Part shown: positions 19,063 through 28,020 of the stretch, in pieces
Layout: every line of letters begins with the position of its first letter
How positions within the stretch are numbered: position 1 is the stretch's first letter
Origin: Vallitalea pronyensis
GTDB lineage: Bacteria > Bacillota > Clostridia > Lachnospirales > Vallitaleaceae
Direction of reading: 5' to 3'
Assembly (NCBI RefSeq): GCF_018141445.1
Contig: NZ_CP058649.1
Location: 577,001-641,000 of the forward strand
Length of the DNA stretch: 64,000 bases
Translations under genes and position numbers: made by a program
Notes under the pieces: model-generated
Seen by the model: the letters and a program-made list of their open reading frames with translations, nothing else
Database searches by the model: none
What the model was told of the DNA's origin: nothing

Positions 19063-19498
19063 AACTTTATATAATTCATATCTAAAAACAGATATGATTA
19101 TTCACTTTATATGGTATAGATATTGGACAAAATCATCCATATATAACTAGTATAACCCATCACATAATAACTATGTGCAACGACTAGTATATAACTTTTT
19201 GGGCAATATGTCAACTAGTATTTCCTGTATTTCCTTACATTGTTTTAGGTATAAAATGGGCTCTATGTCAATTTTTATCTTTTCACAGAATGGACATGCA
19301 TTTATCTTTTTTTAATGCCTTTTATATTCATATTGAAAAGAAACAGCCATCAATAGAGATGGTTAGATACTATAAGATTTTCATAAGATAATAACATGAG
19401 AAAAAATTATTTAGTAATTAGTATTAAACTATTTAGTTTTTCTTAATAGGAAACGCTATAAAGTGCAAACACAATGTATGATGACAATACCGAGTGGA
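19063..19498. other. Intergenic region upstream of the SRP RNA
   Basis: About 430 AT-rich bases without a credible gene. It holds the promoter described at 19186-19214 and three copies of the hexamer ACTAGT (around 19147, 19184 and 19214), two of which bracket the promoter. Nothing else is recognised. Confidence 0.5.
19186..19214 (-). promoter_or_regulatory. Consensus sigma-A promoter pointing to the SRP RNA
   Basis: On the minus strand TTGACA (19209-19214), a 17-base spacer and TATACT (19186-19191). Transcription would begin near 19179, about 117 bases before the mature SRP RNA, implying a processed precursor. Confidence 0.6.
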
Positions 19499-19598
19499 AA
19501 TAGTAAAGGGGAATATGTAGCCACGAGCCACGGACGGCGAGTTCAGCAGTTTAAACATGGACGTTTAATCTGCTGACGTAATATTCCCCTTTACTATT
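19499..19598. repeat. 100-bp element with perfect 18-bp terminal inverted repeats
   Basis: AATAGTAAAGGGGAATAT at 19499-19516 is exactly complementary to 19581-19598. Inside is a second inverted repeat, CAGCAGTTTAAAC (19544-19556) with GTTTAATCTGCTG (19563-19575), one mismatch, and a GC-richer segment GCCACGAGCCACGGACGGC unlike the AT-rich surroundings. It starts 19 bases after the tadA stop. It could be a MITE-like mobile element, an unusually large terminator or a structured RNA. There is no T run directly after the stem on the minus strand, which argues against a simple terminator. Confidence 0.75.
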
Positions 19599-19614
19599 GG
19601 AACGACTGTTGTTA
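19593..19614 (+). repeat. 22-bp dispersed repeat, copy 2
   Basis: Matches 13820-13841 at 21 of 22 positions in the same orientation. It overlaps the right end of the inverted-repeat element by six bases. Confidence 0.5.
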
Positions 19615-19617
19615 AAT

Positions 19618-20085
19618 CTATTTTCGTGGTAAAGTTCTCAATTTTTTAAAAAAATCTTTCAAAAGATCACTGCTCTCTTGCTCGAAAACAAATCGAGTCA
19701 CATCCACTTGATGATTAAAGCGCTCTTCCTCCAATAAATTGATAATAGAACCTGCACAACCCGCTTTTTTATTATTAGCCCCAATAACAACCCTTGGAAT
19801 ACGTGCCTGAACAATAGCTCCTGCACACATAGGGCAAGGTTCTAACGTGATGTACATAGTACAATCATCTAAACGCCAATCACCTACCACTTTGGATGCT
19901 TGATCAATGGCCATCATTTCTGCATGTGCCAATGTATTCTTATCCGTGTTTCTTCTATTAAATGCCTTTGCAATAATGGCATCATCTCTAACGATAACAG
20001 CACCAATGGGTACTTCATTCATATCAAAAGCCTTTTTTGCTTCTTCCAGAGCAATGCCCATGTAATGACAGTCCTTGTTTTCCAT
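19618..20085 (-). CDS. tadA: tRNA-specific adenosine deaminase TadA
   Basis: Zinc enzyme that converts the wobble A34 to inosine in tRNA-Arg (ACG). The 155 residues carry the deaminase signature HAE (His54, catalytic Glu56) and PCPMC (Cys84, Cys87) that bind zinc. The GTG at 20094 in the same frame lies inside the ribosome binding site AATAGGTGA, so the ATG at 20085 is taken as start. It stands between the SRP RNA locus and the divergent DivIVA-like gene, part of the conserved tadA-ffs-dnaX neighbourhood. Confidence 0.96.
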   Translation of the reverse strand: MENKDCHYMGIALEEAKKAFDMNEVPIGAVIVRDDAIIAKAFNRRNTDKNTLAHAEMMAIDQASKVVGDWRLDDCTMYITLEPCPMCAGAIVQARIPRVVIGANNKKAGCAGSIINLLEEERFNHQVDVTRFVFEQESSDLLKDFFKKLRTLPRK

Positions 20086-20198
20086 TTTATTCACCTATTA
20101 TTCTTGCTTTTTTGCTTCGTTAATGCTACCATTATTATAAATTAAAGATACGGTTAATACAAGATAAGAAGGAATAATTTTTCACTAGGAGGGTTACT

Positions 20199-20618
20199 AT
20201 GGCAACATCATTTACCATGATAAAAAAAGGCTACGACCCAAAAGAAGTACAAGAATATATCAGTCTATTAGAAAAAGAATTAGCTGAATATAAGAGTAAA
20301 GAACAGTTCATTTCACAAGCTTTGGTAGAAGCACAAGTTTCAGCTAAGAATGTCATACAACAAGCAAAAGAGCAGGCACAGCAGATTGAGAAAGATGCGA
20401 TTGAGAAACTTCAAAGCGTACGTGAAAAAATCCATGAATCAAAAGACAAACTGTTCCAATTTGAAGAGGACTATGCATCCTTTATTAAGCGATTCGCTGC
20501 TTCATTTAGTGAAGAGGAATTAAATAAATTATTAAATAGTCTTGATAGTATTTATGCAACTTTGGAAGTAACCAGTGGAGAAATGGAAGATGACGATTCA
20601 TTAGATTCTGCCATATAG
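20199..20618 (+). CDS. DivIVA-domain-like coiled-coil protein
   Basis: 139-residue cytosolic protein. The N-terminus FTMIKKGYDPKEVQEYISLL matches the DivIVA/GpsB membrane-binding motif, and residues about 25-90 are a continuous coiled coil rich in Gln, Lys and Glu. The acidic tail (EMEDDDSLDSA) is probably disordered. A role in cell-pole or division-site organisation is inferred from the family only. RBS AGGAGG precedes the ATG. The NrdG-like gene follows after 19 bases, so they may be cotranscribed. Confidence 0.8.
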   Translation: MATSFTMIKKGYDPKEVQEYISLLEKELAEYKSKEQFISQALVEAQVSAKNVIQQAKEQAQQIEKDAIEKLQSVREKIHESKDKLFQFEEDYASFIKRFAASFSEEELNKLLNSLDSIYATLEVTSGEMEDDDSLDSAI

Positions 20619-20637
20619 ACATAGGAGCTACTTGACG

Positions 20638-21339
20638 ATGATCATAAAAGGATTTACGAAGACAACTTTATTAGATTATCCAGGTCATATTGCATCCACT
20701 GTTTTTACTGGTGGGTGTAATTTTAATTGTCCTTTTTGCCATAATAAGGATTTAGTTATGGATTATAAGGATATGGAGACCTTGCCAACCGAGAAGGTAC
20801 TTAGCCACATTTATAAAAGAAGAAACATGGTAAAAAGTATCTGCATTAGCGGAGGGGAACCCACACTGCAAAAAAACTTAATACATTTCTTAGAAGAAGT
20901 TAAAGGGTATGGCGTTCTTGTAAAATTAGATACCAATGGTACACATCCAGAGGTTATTCAAGAGGCTTATGAGAAGGGGCTCATTGACTATGTTGCAATG
21001 GACATTAAAAATGCAAAAAGCAAGTACCCTATAACATGTGATCAACAGGTGGATATGAAACAGATTCAGACATCCATTGATTATATTAAGTGTTGTGGTG
21101 TAGATTATGAATTTAGGACAACCGTTGTGAAAGAACTTCATACTCATGAAGACATGATTCAAATAGGACAATGGTTAGCAGGCAGTGGTAGGTATTTTTT
21201 GCAATCTTATATTAAAAGTGATAAACAAATTGGAAGGGGGTTACATCCACATAGCGTTGATACATTAAAAGATTTTCGTGTTGCACTAGAACCTTATTTT
21301 AAAACCGTCACCATTCGGGGAGTTGATGCGGATGATTAG
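20638..21339 (+). CDS. Anaerobic ribonucleotide-reductase activating protein, NrdG-type radical SAM enzyme
   Basis: Radical SAM activase of 233 residues. The cluster motif CNFNCPFC (Cys27, Cys31, Cys34) binds the 4Fe-4S that cleaves S-adenosylmethionine. CISGGEPTLQ and VKLDTNGTHP are the SAM and radical-SAM core motifs. It fits the NrdG2 branch, which installs the glycyl radical on class III ribonucleotide reductase; no nrdD is in the window, so the partner must be elsewhere. A TTG at 20632 is in frame but too close to AGGAG; the ATG at 20638 is preferred. The end overlaps the AraC regulator start. Confidence 0.87.
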   Translation: MIIKGFTKTTLLDYPGHIASTVFTGGCNFNCPFCHNKDLVMDYKDMETLPTEKVLSHIYKRRNMVKSICISGGEPTLQKNLIHFLEEVKGYGVLVKLDTNGTHPEVIQEAYEKGLIDYVAMDIKNAKSKYPITCDQQVDMKQIQTSIDYIKCCGVDYEFRTTVVKELHTHEDMIQIGQWLAGSGRYFLQSYIKSDKQIGRGLHPHSVDTLKDFRVALEPYFKTVTIRGVDADD

Positions 21340-22174
21340 TCAAGCAGGATATGCATCTTATGGTACAGAGCCATCAGGCTATGAAGACCTAGAAGAATAT
21401 CTCTTAGTTAATTGTTGCGGAAATGATAAATTTCACCATAAGAATTTTTGGCAAAGGCGAAAAAACGGTAGGAAAGATTATTACTTAATATATGTCAATA
21501 GTGGACAGCTTTTATGTTCAATTAATGGCATTAGCTATCGTGTAAAAGAAGGGCATATGATTCTCATACCACCCCACCAACCCCATGAAATATATTATAC
21601 CGATAAAGTATATCATGAGGTTTATTGGGTACATTTTACCGGGTATGGTGTTCCTCCATTACTTGAAAAACTTCAATTATTGGATAACGTATACTATGTG
21701 GGTAAGCACCCTCTTATTGAAGACTTATTTTCACAGATGATTAGAGACCTACAGATGCGTCGGACAGCATATGATGATGTATGCAGCGGTTATCTTATTC
21801 AACTCATATCATCTTTTTCAAGATGGGTAAGGGAAGGGGTTAGCCTAAATTTTGAGTCAGAAGTGTATCGAGTCATGATTTACTTACATGAGCATTATAA
21901 TAAAAGTCATACAACAGAAGCATTAGCAAGTCGTTGCAATCTATCACCGTATTATTTCATACACAAATTCAAAAAAATATGTGGACAGTCGCCACAGAAA
22001 TACCTTACTTGTATCCGAATTGAAAAAGCCAAGAAGATGCTTGTGGAATCTGATGTACAGATTTCCGATATAGCTTATGTCATTGGCTATAAGAATCCAC
22101 TATATTTTAGCAAAACCTTCAAACGGTATACAGGTAAAACACCTTCTGAATATAGAAGAGAGATGAGCGATTAA
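21332..22174 (+). CDS. AraC-family transcriptional regulator with cupin sensor
   Basis: 280-residue regulator. An N-terminal cupin/AraC_binding domain (about 30-150) shows YLIYVNSGQLLCSINGISYR and GHMILIPPHQPHEIYY. The C-terminus has two helix-turn-helix motifs, LASRCNLSPYYFIHKFKKI and IAYVIGYKNPLYFSKTFKRY. The start chosen follows GGGGAG by nine bases and overlaps the upstream gene by eight bases; ATG 21326 and TTG 21323 are alternatives. It is convergent with the DUF4091 gene, its most likely target by context. Confidence 0.9.
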   Translation: MISQAGYASYGTEPSGYEDLEEYLLVNCCGNDKFHHKNFWQRRKNGRKDYYLIYVNSGQLLCSINGISYRVKEGHMILIPPHQPHEIYYTDKVYHEVYWVHFTGYGVPPLLEKLQLLDNVYYVGKHPLIEDLFSQMIRDLQMRRTAYDDVCSGYLIQLISSFSRWVREGVSLNFESEVYRVMIYLHEHYNKSHTTEALASRCNLSPYYFIHKFKKICGQSPQKYLTCIRIEKAKKMLVESDVQISDIAYVIGYKNPLYFSKTFKRYTGKTPSEYRREMSD

Positions 22175-22221
22175 AGAGAGAGCTGGAACATCCATTATAG
22201 ACGATGGATGTCCAGCTCTCT
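22175..22221. terminator. Hairpin between convergent genes
   Basis: AGAGAGCTGGAACATCCAT pairs with ATGGATGTCCAGCTCTCT with one bulged base and an 8-base loop. No T run follows on the plus strand; TTT follows the arm on the minus strand. Probably terminates both converging transcripts. Confidence 0.6.
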
Positions 22222-22274
22222 ATGATATGCAAGTGTTATTAATAGCTGGTTAAACATAGGTACTTTTATAAGTA

Positions 22275-24017
22275 TTAAGAGTCAGCACTGAGTTTGGTGA
22301 GCATATGGTGAATGATGTTATTGTATGCTTGTTGGTCAAAGGCATAGAGGTCTTTTGGCTGCTTATGGTTCATATCCGCTGTATGTTCCCAATAGAAAAC
22401 TTTTTTTAATAGGTTTTTGACTTCTTCTTGAGCATTGTATTGATGCACGTATTGACGAATAATTTCATAATCCCTTATCCCACGCTTAAGGTTCATATAC
22501 CGTATGGTTAACATGGGGGAACCATTTTTTCCAGGGTAAACAAAATTAGTATCCCCTGCTGGCCAATTGGGATAATGGACCGATAAGTGATTGATTGGGT
22601 TATCTGGCCATACAGTATAATTCCACCGCAAGAAACCATCCAGCCCCAGCACCCATGCTATCCAAGGTATAATTCTAGATTCAATGGCTGGCGAACGAAG
22701 GAATGTGTTGGGATAGGCTTGTACGCAGCAGACGTAATAGGTGACTGAACCATTAACATTTTTTTGTACATCCACCAGTTCATCATATTTATCGCAGGCA
22801 CATGTTAAGGAAGGACAGTAATCCACCACATGAGGAATGTTTTTCCCCATAAATTCTATATGATTAATAGCAACCTTATAATGGAATCCAGGGGCTAGTG
22901 CTTTCATTTCGTTGATTTTATCTATAAAAACGTCAAGATCAGATGGTTCATCAGCTAGAAGTCTTACCCGCTCAAGGACACCTTTCTTTCTAAAGAAGCC
23001 TTCTAGAGCTTTAACATAAGCTGCTAAATCAGCCTTTTTCCGCATGTACCGATAGGTGCCTTGTGCAGCATCGTAATAACGTAGCCGAATGGCATCCGAA
23101 GCATCTTCTATGACTTTACCAAAGCCCGCATCTTCAGCTAACCAGATATTGATTAGCCCAAAAACTTCAATTTCTTTGTCAATACCATAAACAGCGCATA
23201 GGTCAAGATATCGATCTAAAACACTAAAGTCATAAACCCAGTTACCAGACTCTTCAAGTGTAAGTTGCACCATGCTGTATTCATAGAAATTGGATGGATT
23301 GATTTTATCGTACATGGAGTCTTGACCGGACCAAGGGACTTCGGAAACAACAAGGGTAACGGCTTTTTGACCAAGTTCGGCCAATGACTTCACATAGTTT
23401 TCTATAATCGCAAAGTGGGCGTCACTCCAAAGAGGTACTTGGTATTTACGAGCGATATTGCTGTTGTGCTGCCATAGGTCCAAGTGGAACGTATAATCCT
23501 TAGGATCATCAAGTACCATATCTAATACGTCTAGTTCAAAGGATGTCTCACCCATTAAGGTCTCATCTTCAAATAGGTTTTTATGGTACAGTTTAATGGA
23601 AGCGTTGTAAGTAGCCGGTTTTATATCTTCCCCTACATTTATTTGAATCCAAATGGCTTGTTCTTTTTCTGCTTCAACAAATATGTTGCCTTCATCCATG
23701 AGTAAATCAGACTTGTATTGGTGATCATCGTCTTTTATAAGTCCAACCAATTGAACTTTTATCTGGGATGGGTCAATACCGGGTACATCCACAGCAACAC
23801 GTATTTCATCAAGAGCACCTTTGGGATAAAAGCAAGCCTCGCCGCTGACATTGACTTGCATGGCTACATCTGCTCGTAAAATTAATTGGGCCACAGCCCA
23901 GTCGTTTTTACAACAGTACTGTTTGGGGAAGGGGGGAGACTGTTTTTTATTAGGTACCATATAACTGCCATATACGTATTTGTAACTTTCATCTTCTAAC
24001 CGATAAGTTAATTCCAT
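22275..24017 (-). CDS. DUF4091-domain protein, probable cytosolic glycan-active enzyme
   Basis: 580 residues without a signal peptide, so cytosolic. The N-terminal third resembles a beta-sandwich and the rest a TIM-barrel-like DUF4091 domain: FHLDLWQHNSNIARKYQVP, RLLADEPSD (acidic residues in the likely active site) and a C-terminal GFLRWNYTVWPDNPINH and GSPMLTIRYMNLKRGIRDYE, as in DUF4091 glycoside-hydrolase-like proteins. The exact substrate is unknown. The context of AraC regulators and sugar transporters suggests oligosaccharide processing inside the cell. Confidence 0.82.
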   Translation of the reverse strand: MELTYRLEDESYKYVYGSYMVPNKKQSPPFPKQYCCKNDWAVAQLILRADVAMQVNVSGEACFYPKGALDEIRVAVDVPGIDPSQIKVQLVGLIKDDDHQYKSDLLMDEGNIFVEAEKEQAIWIQINVGEDIKPATYNASIKLYHKNLFEDETLMGETSFELDVLDMVLDDPKDYTFHLDLWQHNSNIARKYQVPLWSDAHFAIIENYVKSLAELGQKAVTLVVSEVPWSGQDSMYDKINPSNFYEYSMVQLTLEESGNWVYDFSVLDRYLDLCAVYGIDKEIEVFGLINIWLAEDAGFGKVIEDASDAIRLRYYDAAQGTYRYMRKKADLAAYVKALEGFFRKKGVLERVRLLADEPSDLDVFIDKINEMKALAPGFHYKVAINHIEFMGKNIPHVVDYCPSLTCACDKYDELVDVQKNVNGSVTYYVCCVQAYPNTFLRSPAIESRIIPWIAWVLGLDGFLRWNYTVWPDNPINHLSVHYPNWPAGDTNFVYPGKNGSPMLTIRYMNLKRGIRDYEIIRQYVHQYNAQEEVKNLLKKVFYWEHTADMNHKQPKDLYAFDQQAYNNIIHHMLTKLSADS

Positions 24018-24363
24018 GATGTGTTCATCCTTTCTTTATCTTATAGGAAAGTCCTCTGAATTTAGCATATGAAATAGAAGCGTTTTCATATGCGTCAAGG
24101 AAACTTTCCTAACGCAACAACTTGCTTTGCAAGACGCGACATAGTCGCTTTGTACTCTAGACATGTCATAGTGGAAGCACATGTTCCAGTAGCATGTTCT
24201 TATAGGTTTATTATAATAAGATGGCTGTGATTTGGTAGTATCAATGTTGCTGTTTATATGAACAAAATTGCGCTTTTGGAAAAGGTGGTCTTGATTCAAG
24301 AAATAGATTATAATGAAAATCATGAGATGGGGAACACATGTTTAATTCACAGTTATTATGTGT
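24018..24363. other. Intergenic region between the DUF4091 gene and dnaX
   Basis: No gene supported. Visible structure: an inverted repeat GCATATGAAA/TTTCATATGC at about 24066-24092 close upstream of the DUF4091 start, a possible AraC-type operator or leader hairpin, and a second ACATG...CATGT pair near 24160-24200. The rest is AT-rich without signal. Confidence 0.4.
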
Positions 24364-24369
24364 TATAAT
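24341..24369 (+). promoter_or_regulatory. Sigma-A-like promoter of dnaX
   Basis: TTTAAT (24341-24346), a 17-base spacer and TATAAT (24364-24369), 44 bases before the dnaX start. The -35 is poor. Confidence 0.5.
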
Positions 24370-24412
24370 CTATATAGGAATCCGTTGAATCGTTAGAGAA
24401 GGAAGTGTAAAT

Positions 24413-26008
24413 ATGGGATATACAGCCCTATATCGAAAATGGCGTCCAAAAGCCTTTGAGGGTGTCATGGGACAAGAACATATCGTTCAAACAATAAAAA
24501 ATCAGATTAAGGCAGATAAAATCGCCCATGCCTATTTGTTCTGCGGTACACGAGGAACAGGTAAAACAACCATGTCCAAGCTATTTGGTAAAGCAGTTAA
24601 CTGCTTATCTCCTGTGGATGGGAGTCCCTGTAATACGTGTGCTGTATGTGAGATTATTAACGAAAACAGAAGCATGAATATTATTGAGATAGATGCTGCC
24701 TCTAATAATGGCGTAGACAATATTCGAGAAATTAGAGAAGAAGTCAAGTACACACCCACAGAGGGTAAGTACAAAGTATATATTATTGACGAGGTTCATA
24801 TGCTTTCTACTGGTGCATTTAATGCTTTGCTTAAGACCTTGGAAGAGCCGCCTAGTCACGTTATTTTCATCTTAGCTACAACAGAACCTCATAAAATTCC
24901 AGCGACTATTTTATCCCGTTGTCAGCGCTATGATTTCAAACGGATCGGCATCAGTACCATCGCAGAGACCTTGACATACTATATGCAGGAAGAGCAGATT
25001 ACCATAGAAGATAAAGCCATTCGCTATATTGCTAAAGTGGCAGATGGTTCCATGCGTGATGCCCTTAGTATATTGGATCAGTGCATTGCCTTTTATCTGG
25101 GACAGGCCATTACCCTTGATAAAGTTCTGGATATTCTGGGGGCAGTGGACACACAGATTTTTATCGACCTGATGGATGCCATTGGTCAGAAAGATGCTAA
25201 GACATGTATGGAATTTATTCAGCAAATGGTTAGGCAAGGTCGGGATATCAATCAATTTATCATGGATTTAATTGGTCATTTGCGCAATATATTGGTCTTG
25301 AAATCCGTTACAGATGGTTCACAGATACTGGATATGTCCAAAGAAAACATGGCAGCCATTAAAGAACAAGCCGATCATGTATCGGAAGAATCCATTATCT
25401 ATTATATTAAGATTTTTTCCGAGTTAGAGGCAAAAATTAAATATGCTTCTAACAAACGGATTTTGTTGGAAGTAGAGCTGATGAAACTCTGTCAGCCATC
25501 CATGGACAATTCGGCTATGGGCTTGCTGGAGCGTATTAAAGATCTAGAAGAAAAACTAGAAAAAGGTGTCCAGGTTATTCAAACACAACATCAAGTAGCC
25601 CATAAGGAGCCAGAAAAAAAAACGGTGCCTAACATAAAACCTTTGTCAAAAGCTGTTCCAGAAGATATCAAAGAAGCCATTAAACGCTGGGAGAATCTGG
25701 TGGAGCAATTTAGTGGTATTGGCAAAGCGCTGATGCGTGATGCTAAACCTACTTTTGTGGAAGATGGCTGGTTGTATATTGTTTGTAAAGATGATGTAGG
25801 TAAAAAGTACCTGTCCCAAGAGGAAGTCATGGATAAGATAAACACAGCATTAGAAACCATGGGAAATAAACAATTTGATCTTAAAATCATCGATTCAGAA
25901 GAATACAAGATGTTAAGTGGTGAAGGGTCATCCACCCATACAGATCAGGTACAGAATAATTATGAAGGTATCACATCAAAGGTTAATCTGGATGTTGAGA
26001 TTTTATAG
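24413..26008 (+). CDS. dnaX: DNA polymerase III subunit gamma/tau
   Basis: Clamp-loader ATPase of the replicative polymerase. 531 residues, usual for Firmicutes. The N-terminus YTALYRKWRPKAFEGVMGQE is diagnostic. Walker A GTRGTGKT (45-52), zinc cysteines Cys64, Cys73, Cys76 and Cys79, DEVHMLS and the sensor region ATTEPHKIPATILSRCQRYD are all present. The C-terminal tau-like part is variable. RBS GAAGGAAG precedes the ATG. In most Firmicutes ybaB and recR follow directly; here cobT lies between. Confidence 0.98.
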   Translation: MGYTALYRKWRPKAFEGVMGQEHIVQTIKNQIKADKIAHAYLFCGTRGTGKTTMSKLFGKAVNCLSPVDGSPCNTCAVCEIINENRSMNIIEIDAASNNGVDNIREIREEVKYTPTEGKYKVYIIDEVHMLSTGAFNALLKTLEEPPSHVIFILATTEPHKIPATILSRCQRYDFKRIGISTIAETLTYYMQEEQITIEDKAIRYIAKVADGSMRDALSILDQCIAFYLGQAITLDKVLDILGAVDTQIFIDLMDAIGQKDAKTCMEFIQQMVRQGRDINQFIMDLIGHLRNILVLKSVTDGSQILDMSKENMAAIKEQADHVSEESIIYYIKIFSELEAKIKYASNKRILLEVELMKLCQPSMDNSAMGLLERIKDLEEKLEKGVQVIQTQHQVAHKEPEKKTVPNIKPLSKAVPEDIKEAIKRWENLVEQFSGIGKALMRDAKPTFVEDGWLYIVCKDDVGKKYLSQEEVMDKINTALETMGNKQFDLKIIDSEEYKMLSGEGSSTHTDQVQNNYEGITSKVNLDVEIL

Positions 26009-26147
26009 TATGGGTTTTAGAATGTATAGAAAGAATACACAAGATTCTATTGATTACAAGTAGGTAGGGTATGGAAAAATAAGGGATGACATAAAGAGTA
26101 CAATTGATTTTGGTATACATTAATGGCTGATAAAAAGGAGATATAAG

Positions 26148-27215
26148 GTGATTGATTTAAAGCATATCTTAGCATCCATTCATAAGCTGGATGAAAAAGC
26201 ACTAGAAGATGCACAGATTAAGGTGAATAGCTTAGCAAAGCCCCTTGGAAGTTTAGGCAGACTTGAAGACATGGCTATCCAGATTGCAGGAATTACAGGT
26301 AAACAGCATAATGTCATTAACAAAAAATGTACCGTAGTTATGGCAGCGGACAATGGTATAGTTGAAGAAGGGGTTAGTTCCACCCCTCAGAATGTAACAG
26401 CCATTCAAACCATTAACATGTTAAATGGTTTAACGGGTATCAGTGTACTCAGTCAACAGGCAGGCGCAGAAATCAGAGTCATTGATATGGGTATAAAAGG
26501 TGCTCTGGAACATCCCAAGCTTATCCATAAAAAAATAATGCATGGCACCCATAATTTTGCAAAAGGTCCTGCCATGGATAGAGAACAAGCCGTTCAGGCC
26601 ATACATATTGGTATAGAAACAGTCAAAACATTAGTGGATGAAGGGTATAACCTGTTAGGTACAGGAGAAATGGGAATAGGTAATACCAGTACCAGTAGTG
26701 CTATACTGATGGTGCTAACAGGATGTAGTGAGGATATAGCTGTAGGCAAGGGCGGCGGCTTAACGGACGAAGCATTGGAGAATAAAAAAAGAGTCATTCG
26801 TCAAGCAGTTGATTTTCATCAACCCAACCCGAAGGATCCTTTGGACATATTAGCGAAAGTCGGTGGTTTAGATATTGCTGGTCTTGTAGGTTGTTTTATT
26901 GGGGCGGCTTATTATAGAGTGCCTATTGTTATCGATGGTTTTATATCATCTGCAGCGGCATTACTTGCTAGTCACATGAATCCTCTGGTAAAGGCTTATA
27001 TGATTCCGTCTCATTATTCTTTAGAGCCTGGGTACAAATGCGGTATGGATGCTTTAGGATTAGAACCCATTTTACATATGAACATGCGCTTAGGCGAGGG
27101 GACAGGTTGTCCATTAGCCTTTCATATCATAGAATCAGCTCTTTCTATGATGAATAATATGGTTACATTTGAATCAGCAAAGATTGATACGGATTACTTG
27201 GTAGACATTCGGTGA
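26148..27215 (+). CDS. cobT: Nicotinate-nucleotide-dimethylbenzimidazole phosphoribosyltransferase
   Basis: Makes alpha-ribazole phosphate, the lower ligand precursor of cobalamin. 355 residues, full length. Conserved parts include LAKPLGSLGRLE, VVMAADNGIVEEGVS, GTGEMGIGNTSTSSAI and the catalytic glutamate in LGEGTGCP at residue 317. The GTG start follows AAAGGAG at normal spacing. No cobalamin riboswitch is visible upstream and no other cobalamin gene is in the window, so it may serve lower-ligand activation in salvage. Confidence 0.95.
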   Translation: MIDLKHILASIHKLDEKALEDAQIKVNSLAKPLGSLGRLEDMAIQIAGITGKQHNVINKKCTVVMAADNGIVEEGVSSTPQNVTAIQTINMLNGLTGISVLSQQAGAEIRVIDMGIKGALEHPKLIHKKIMHGTHNFAKGPAMDREQAVQAIHIGIETVKTLVDEGYNLLGTGEMGIGNTSTSSAILMVLTGCSEDIAVGKGGGLTDEALENKKRVIRQAVDFHQPNPKDPLDILAKVGGLDIAGLVGCFIGAAYYRVPIVIDGFISSAAALLASHMNPLVKAYMIPSHYSLEPGYKCGMDALGLEPILHMNMRLGEGTGCPLAFHIIESALSMMNNMVTFESAKIDTDYLVDIR

Positions 27216-27263
27216 TGCGTATTATGGATAAAGTATAGGGTAAAGTCAACCATTATTTACTTT

Positions 27264-27294
27264 TTGGAATATGTTTGCCTTTTTGTGATATAAT
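27264..27294 (+). promoter_or_regulatory. Probable promoter of ybaB-recR
   Basis: Extended -10 TGATATAAT with TATAAT at 27289-27294; the best -35 is TTGGAA (27264-27269) at 19 bases. It lies 250 bases before ybaB, giving a long leader. Confidence 0.5.
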
Positions 27295-27544
27295 TTAATA
27301 GATGATGATTATGATACGCTTAGGTTTTGTAGTAGGTTCATGTGCAACCTAACCATAAGGTAAGACTTATGGCATGATGCTCTTATATTGTGATTGTAAA
27401 AAAGTACTTGTCATCAGTTGCGTTTATTAGTAAAATATACAGTGGGTTAGTAACCATGAATAAGACACAATAGAAATTAAGATGTTATAGCTTATATATG
27501 ATAAATTACCATTTATCAAAGATTATTATGAAGGAGGATTTACA
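27295..27544 (+). other. Leader of ybaB with two small hairpins
   Basis: Within the presumed 5' untranslated region are TAGGTT/AACCTA (27333-27338 with 27346-27351) and CCATAAG/CTTATGG (27353-27359 with 27366-27372). No known riboswitch motif or open frame is recognised. Confidence 0.35.
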
Positions 27545-27892
27545 ATGGCAAAAAGAGGCGGTTTTGGAGGCGGAATGCCTAACAATATGAATAACTTAAT
27601 GAAGCAAGCTCAGAAGATGCAGAAGAAGATGCAAGAGATGCAGGAAGATTTAGATACCCAAGTATTTGAAGCATCTGCAGGTGGTGGGGCTGTAAAAGTC
27701 GTTGTTTCAGGGAAAAAAGAAGTGACAAAAGTCAGCATTGATCCTGAAGTTGTCGATGAAGACGATGTTGAAATGTTAGAAGACCTTATTCTTGCAGCAG
27801 TGAATGAAGCTATGCGTACTGCAGATGAGCAAGTGAATCAACAAATGTCCAAATTAACAGGTGGCTTAAACATGCCTGGAGGATTGTTTTAA
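27545..27892 (+). CDS. YbaB/EbfC nucleoid-associated protein
   Basis: Small DNA-binding protein that forms a tweezer-like dimer on the nucleoid. 115 residues: Gly- and Met-rich start ([20 protein letters not shown]), a coiled-coil helix, then the conserved [19 protein letters not shown] and [22 protein letters not shown] precedes the ATG. It sits before recR as in most bacteria, and the pair probably share a transcript. Confidence 0.96.
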   Translation: MAKRGGFGGGMPNNMNNLMKQAQKMQKKMQEMQEDLDTQVFEASAGGGAVKVVVSGKKEVTKVSIDPEVVDEDDVEMLEDLILAAVNEAMRTADEQVNQQMSKLTGGLNMPGGLF

Positions 27893-27956
27893 ACGCTGAA
27901 CAATCATTAAGAGATTTAGACGTCATTGCTCGTATTCATATAAAACAATGAGAAAA

Positions 27957-27988
27957 AGCAGTCATCCCTATCCTTAGGCATGACTGCT
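27957..27988 (+). other. Hairpin between ybaB and recR
   Basis: AGCAGTCAT (27957-27965) pairs with ATGACTGCT (27980-27988). No T run follows, so it is more likely an RNA-stability or processing element than a terminator. Confidence 0.5.
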
Positions 27989-28020
27989 AATCGTTTATGG
28001 GAGCTATGTAAGGAGGCAAT

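Noticed and set aside
24036..24323. 95-residue minus-strand frame before the DUF4091 gene
   Set aside because: No binding site, unusual composition, and it spans the likely promoter and inverted repeats of the DUF4091 gene.
26009..26147. Possible cobalamin riboswitch upstream of cobT
   Set aside because: The gap is only 139 bases and holds none of the conserved B12-box sequence.
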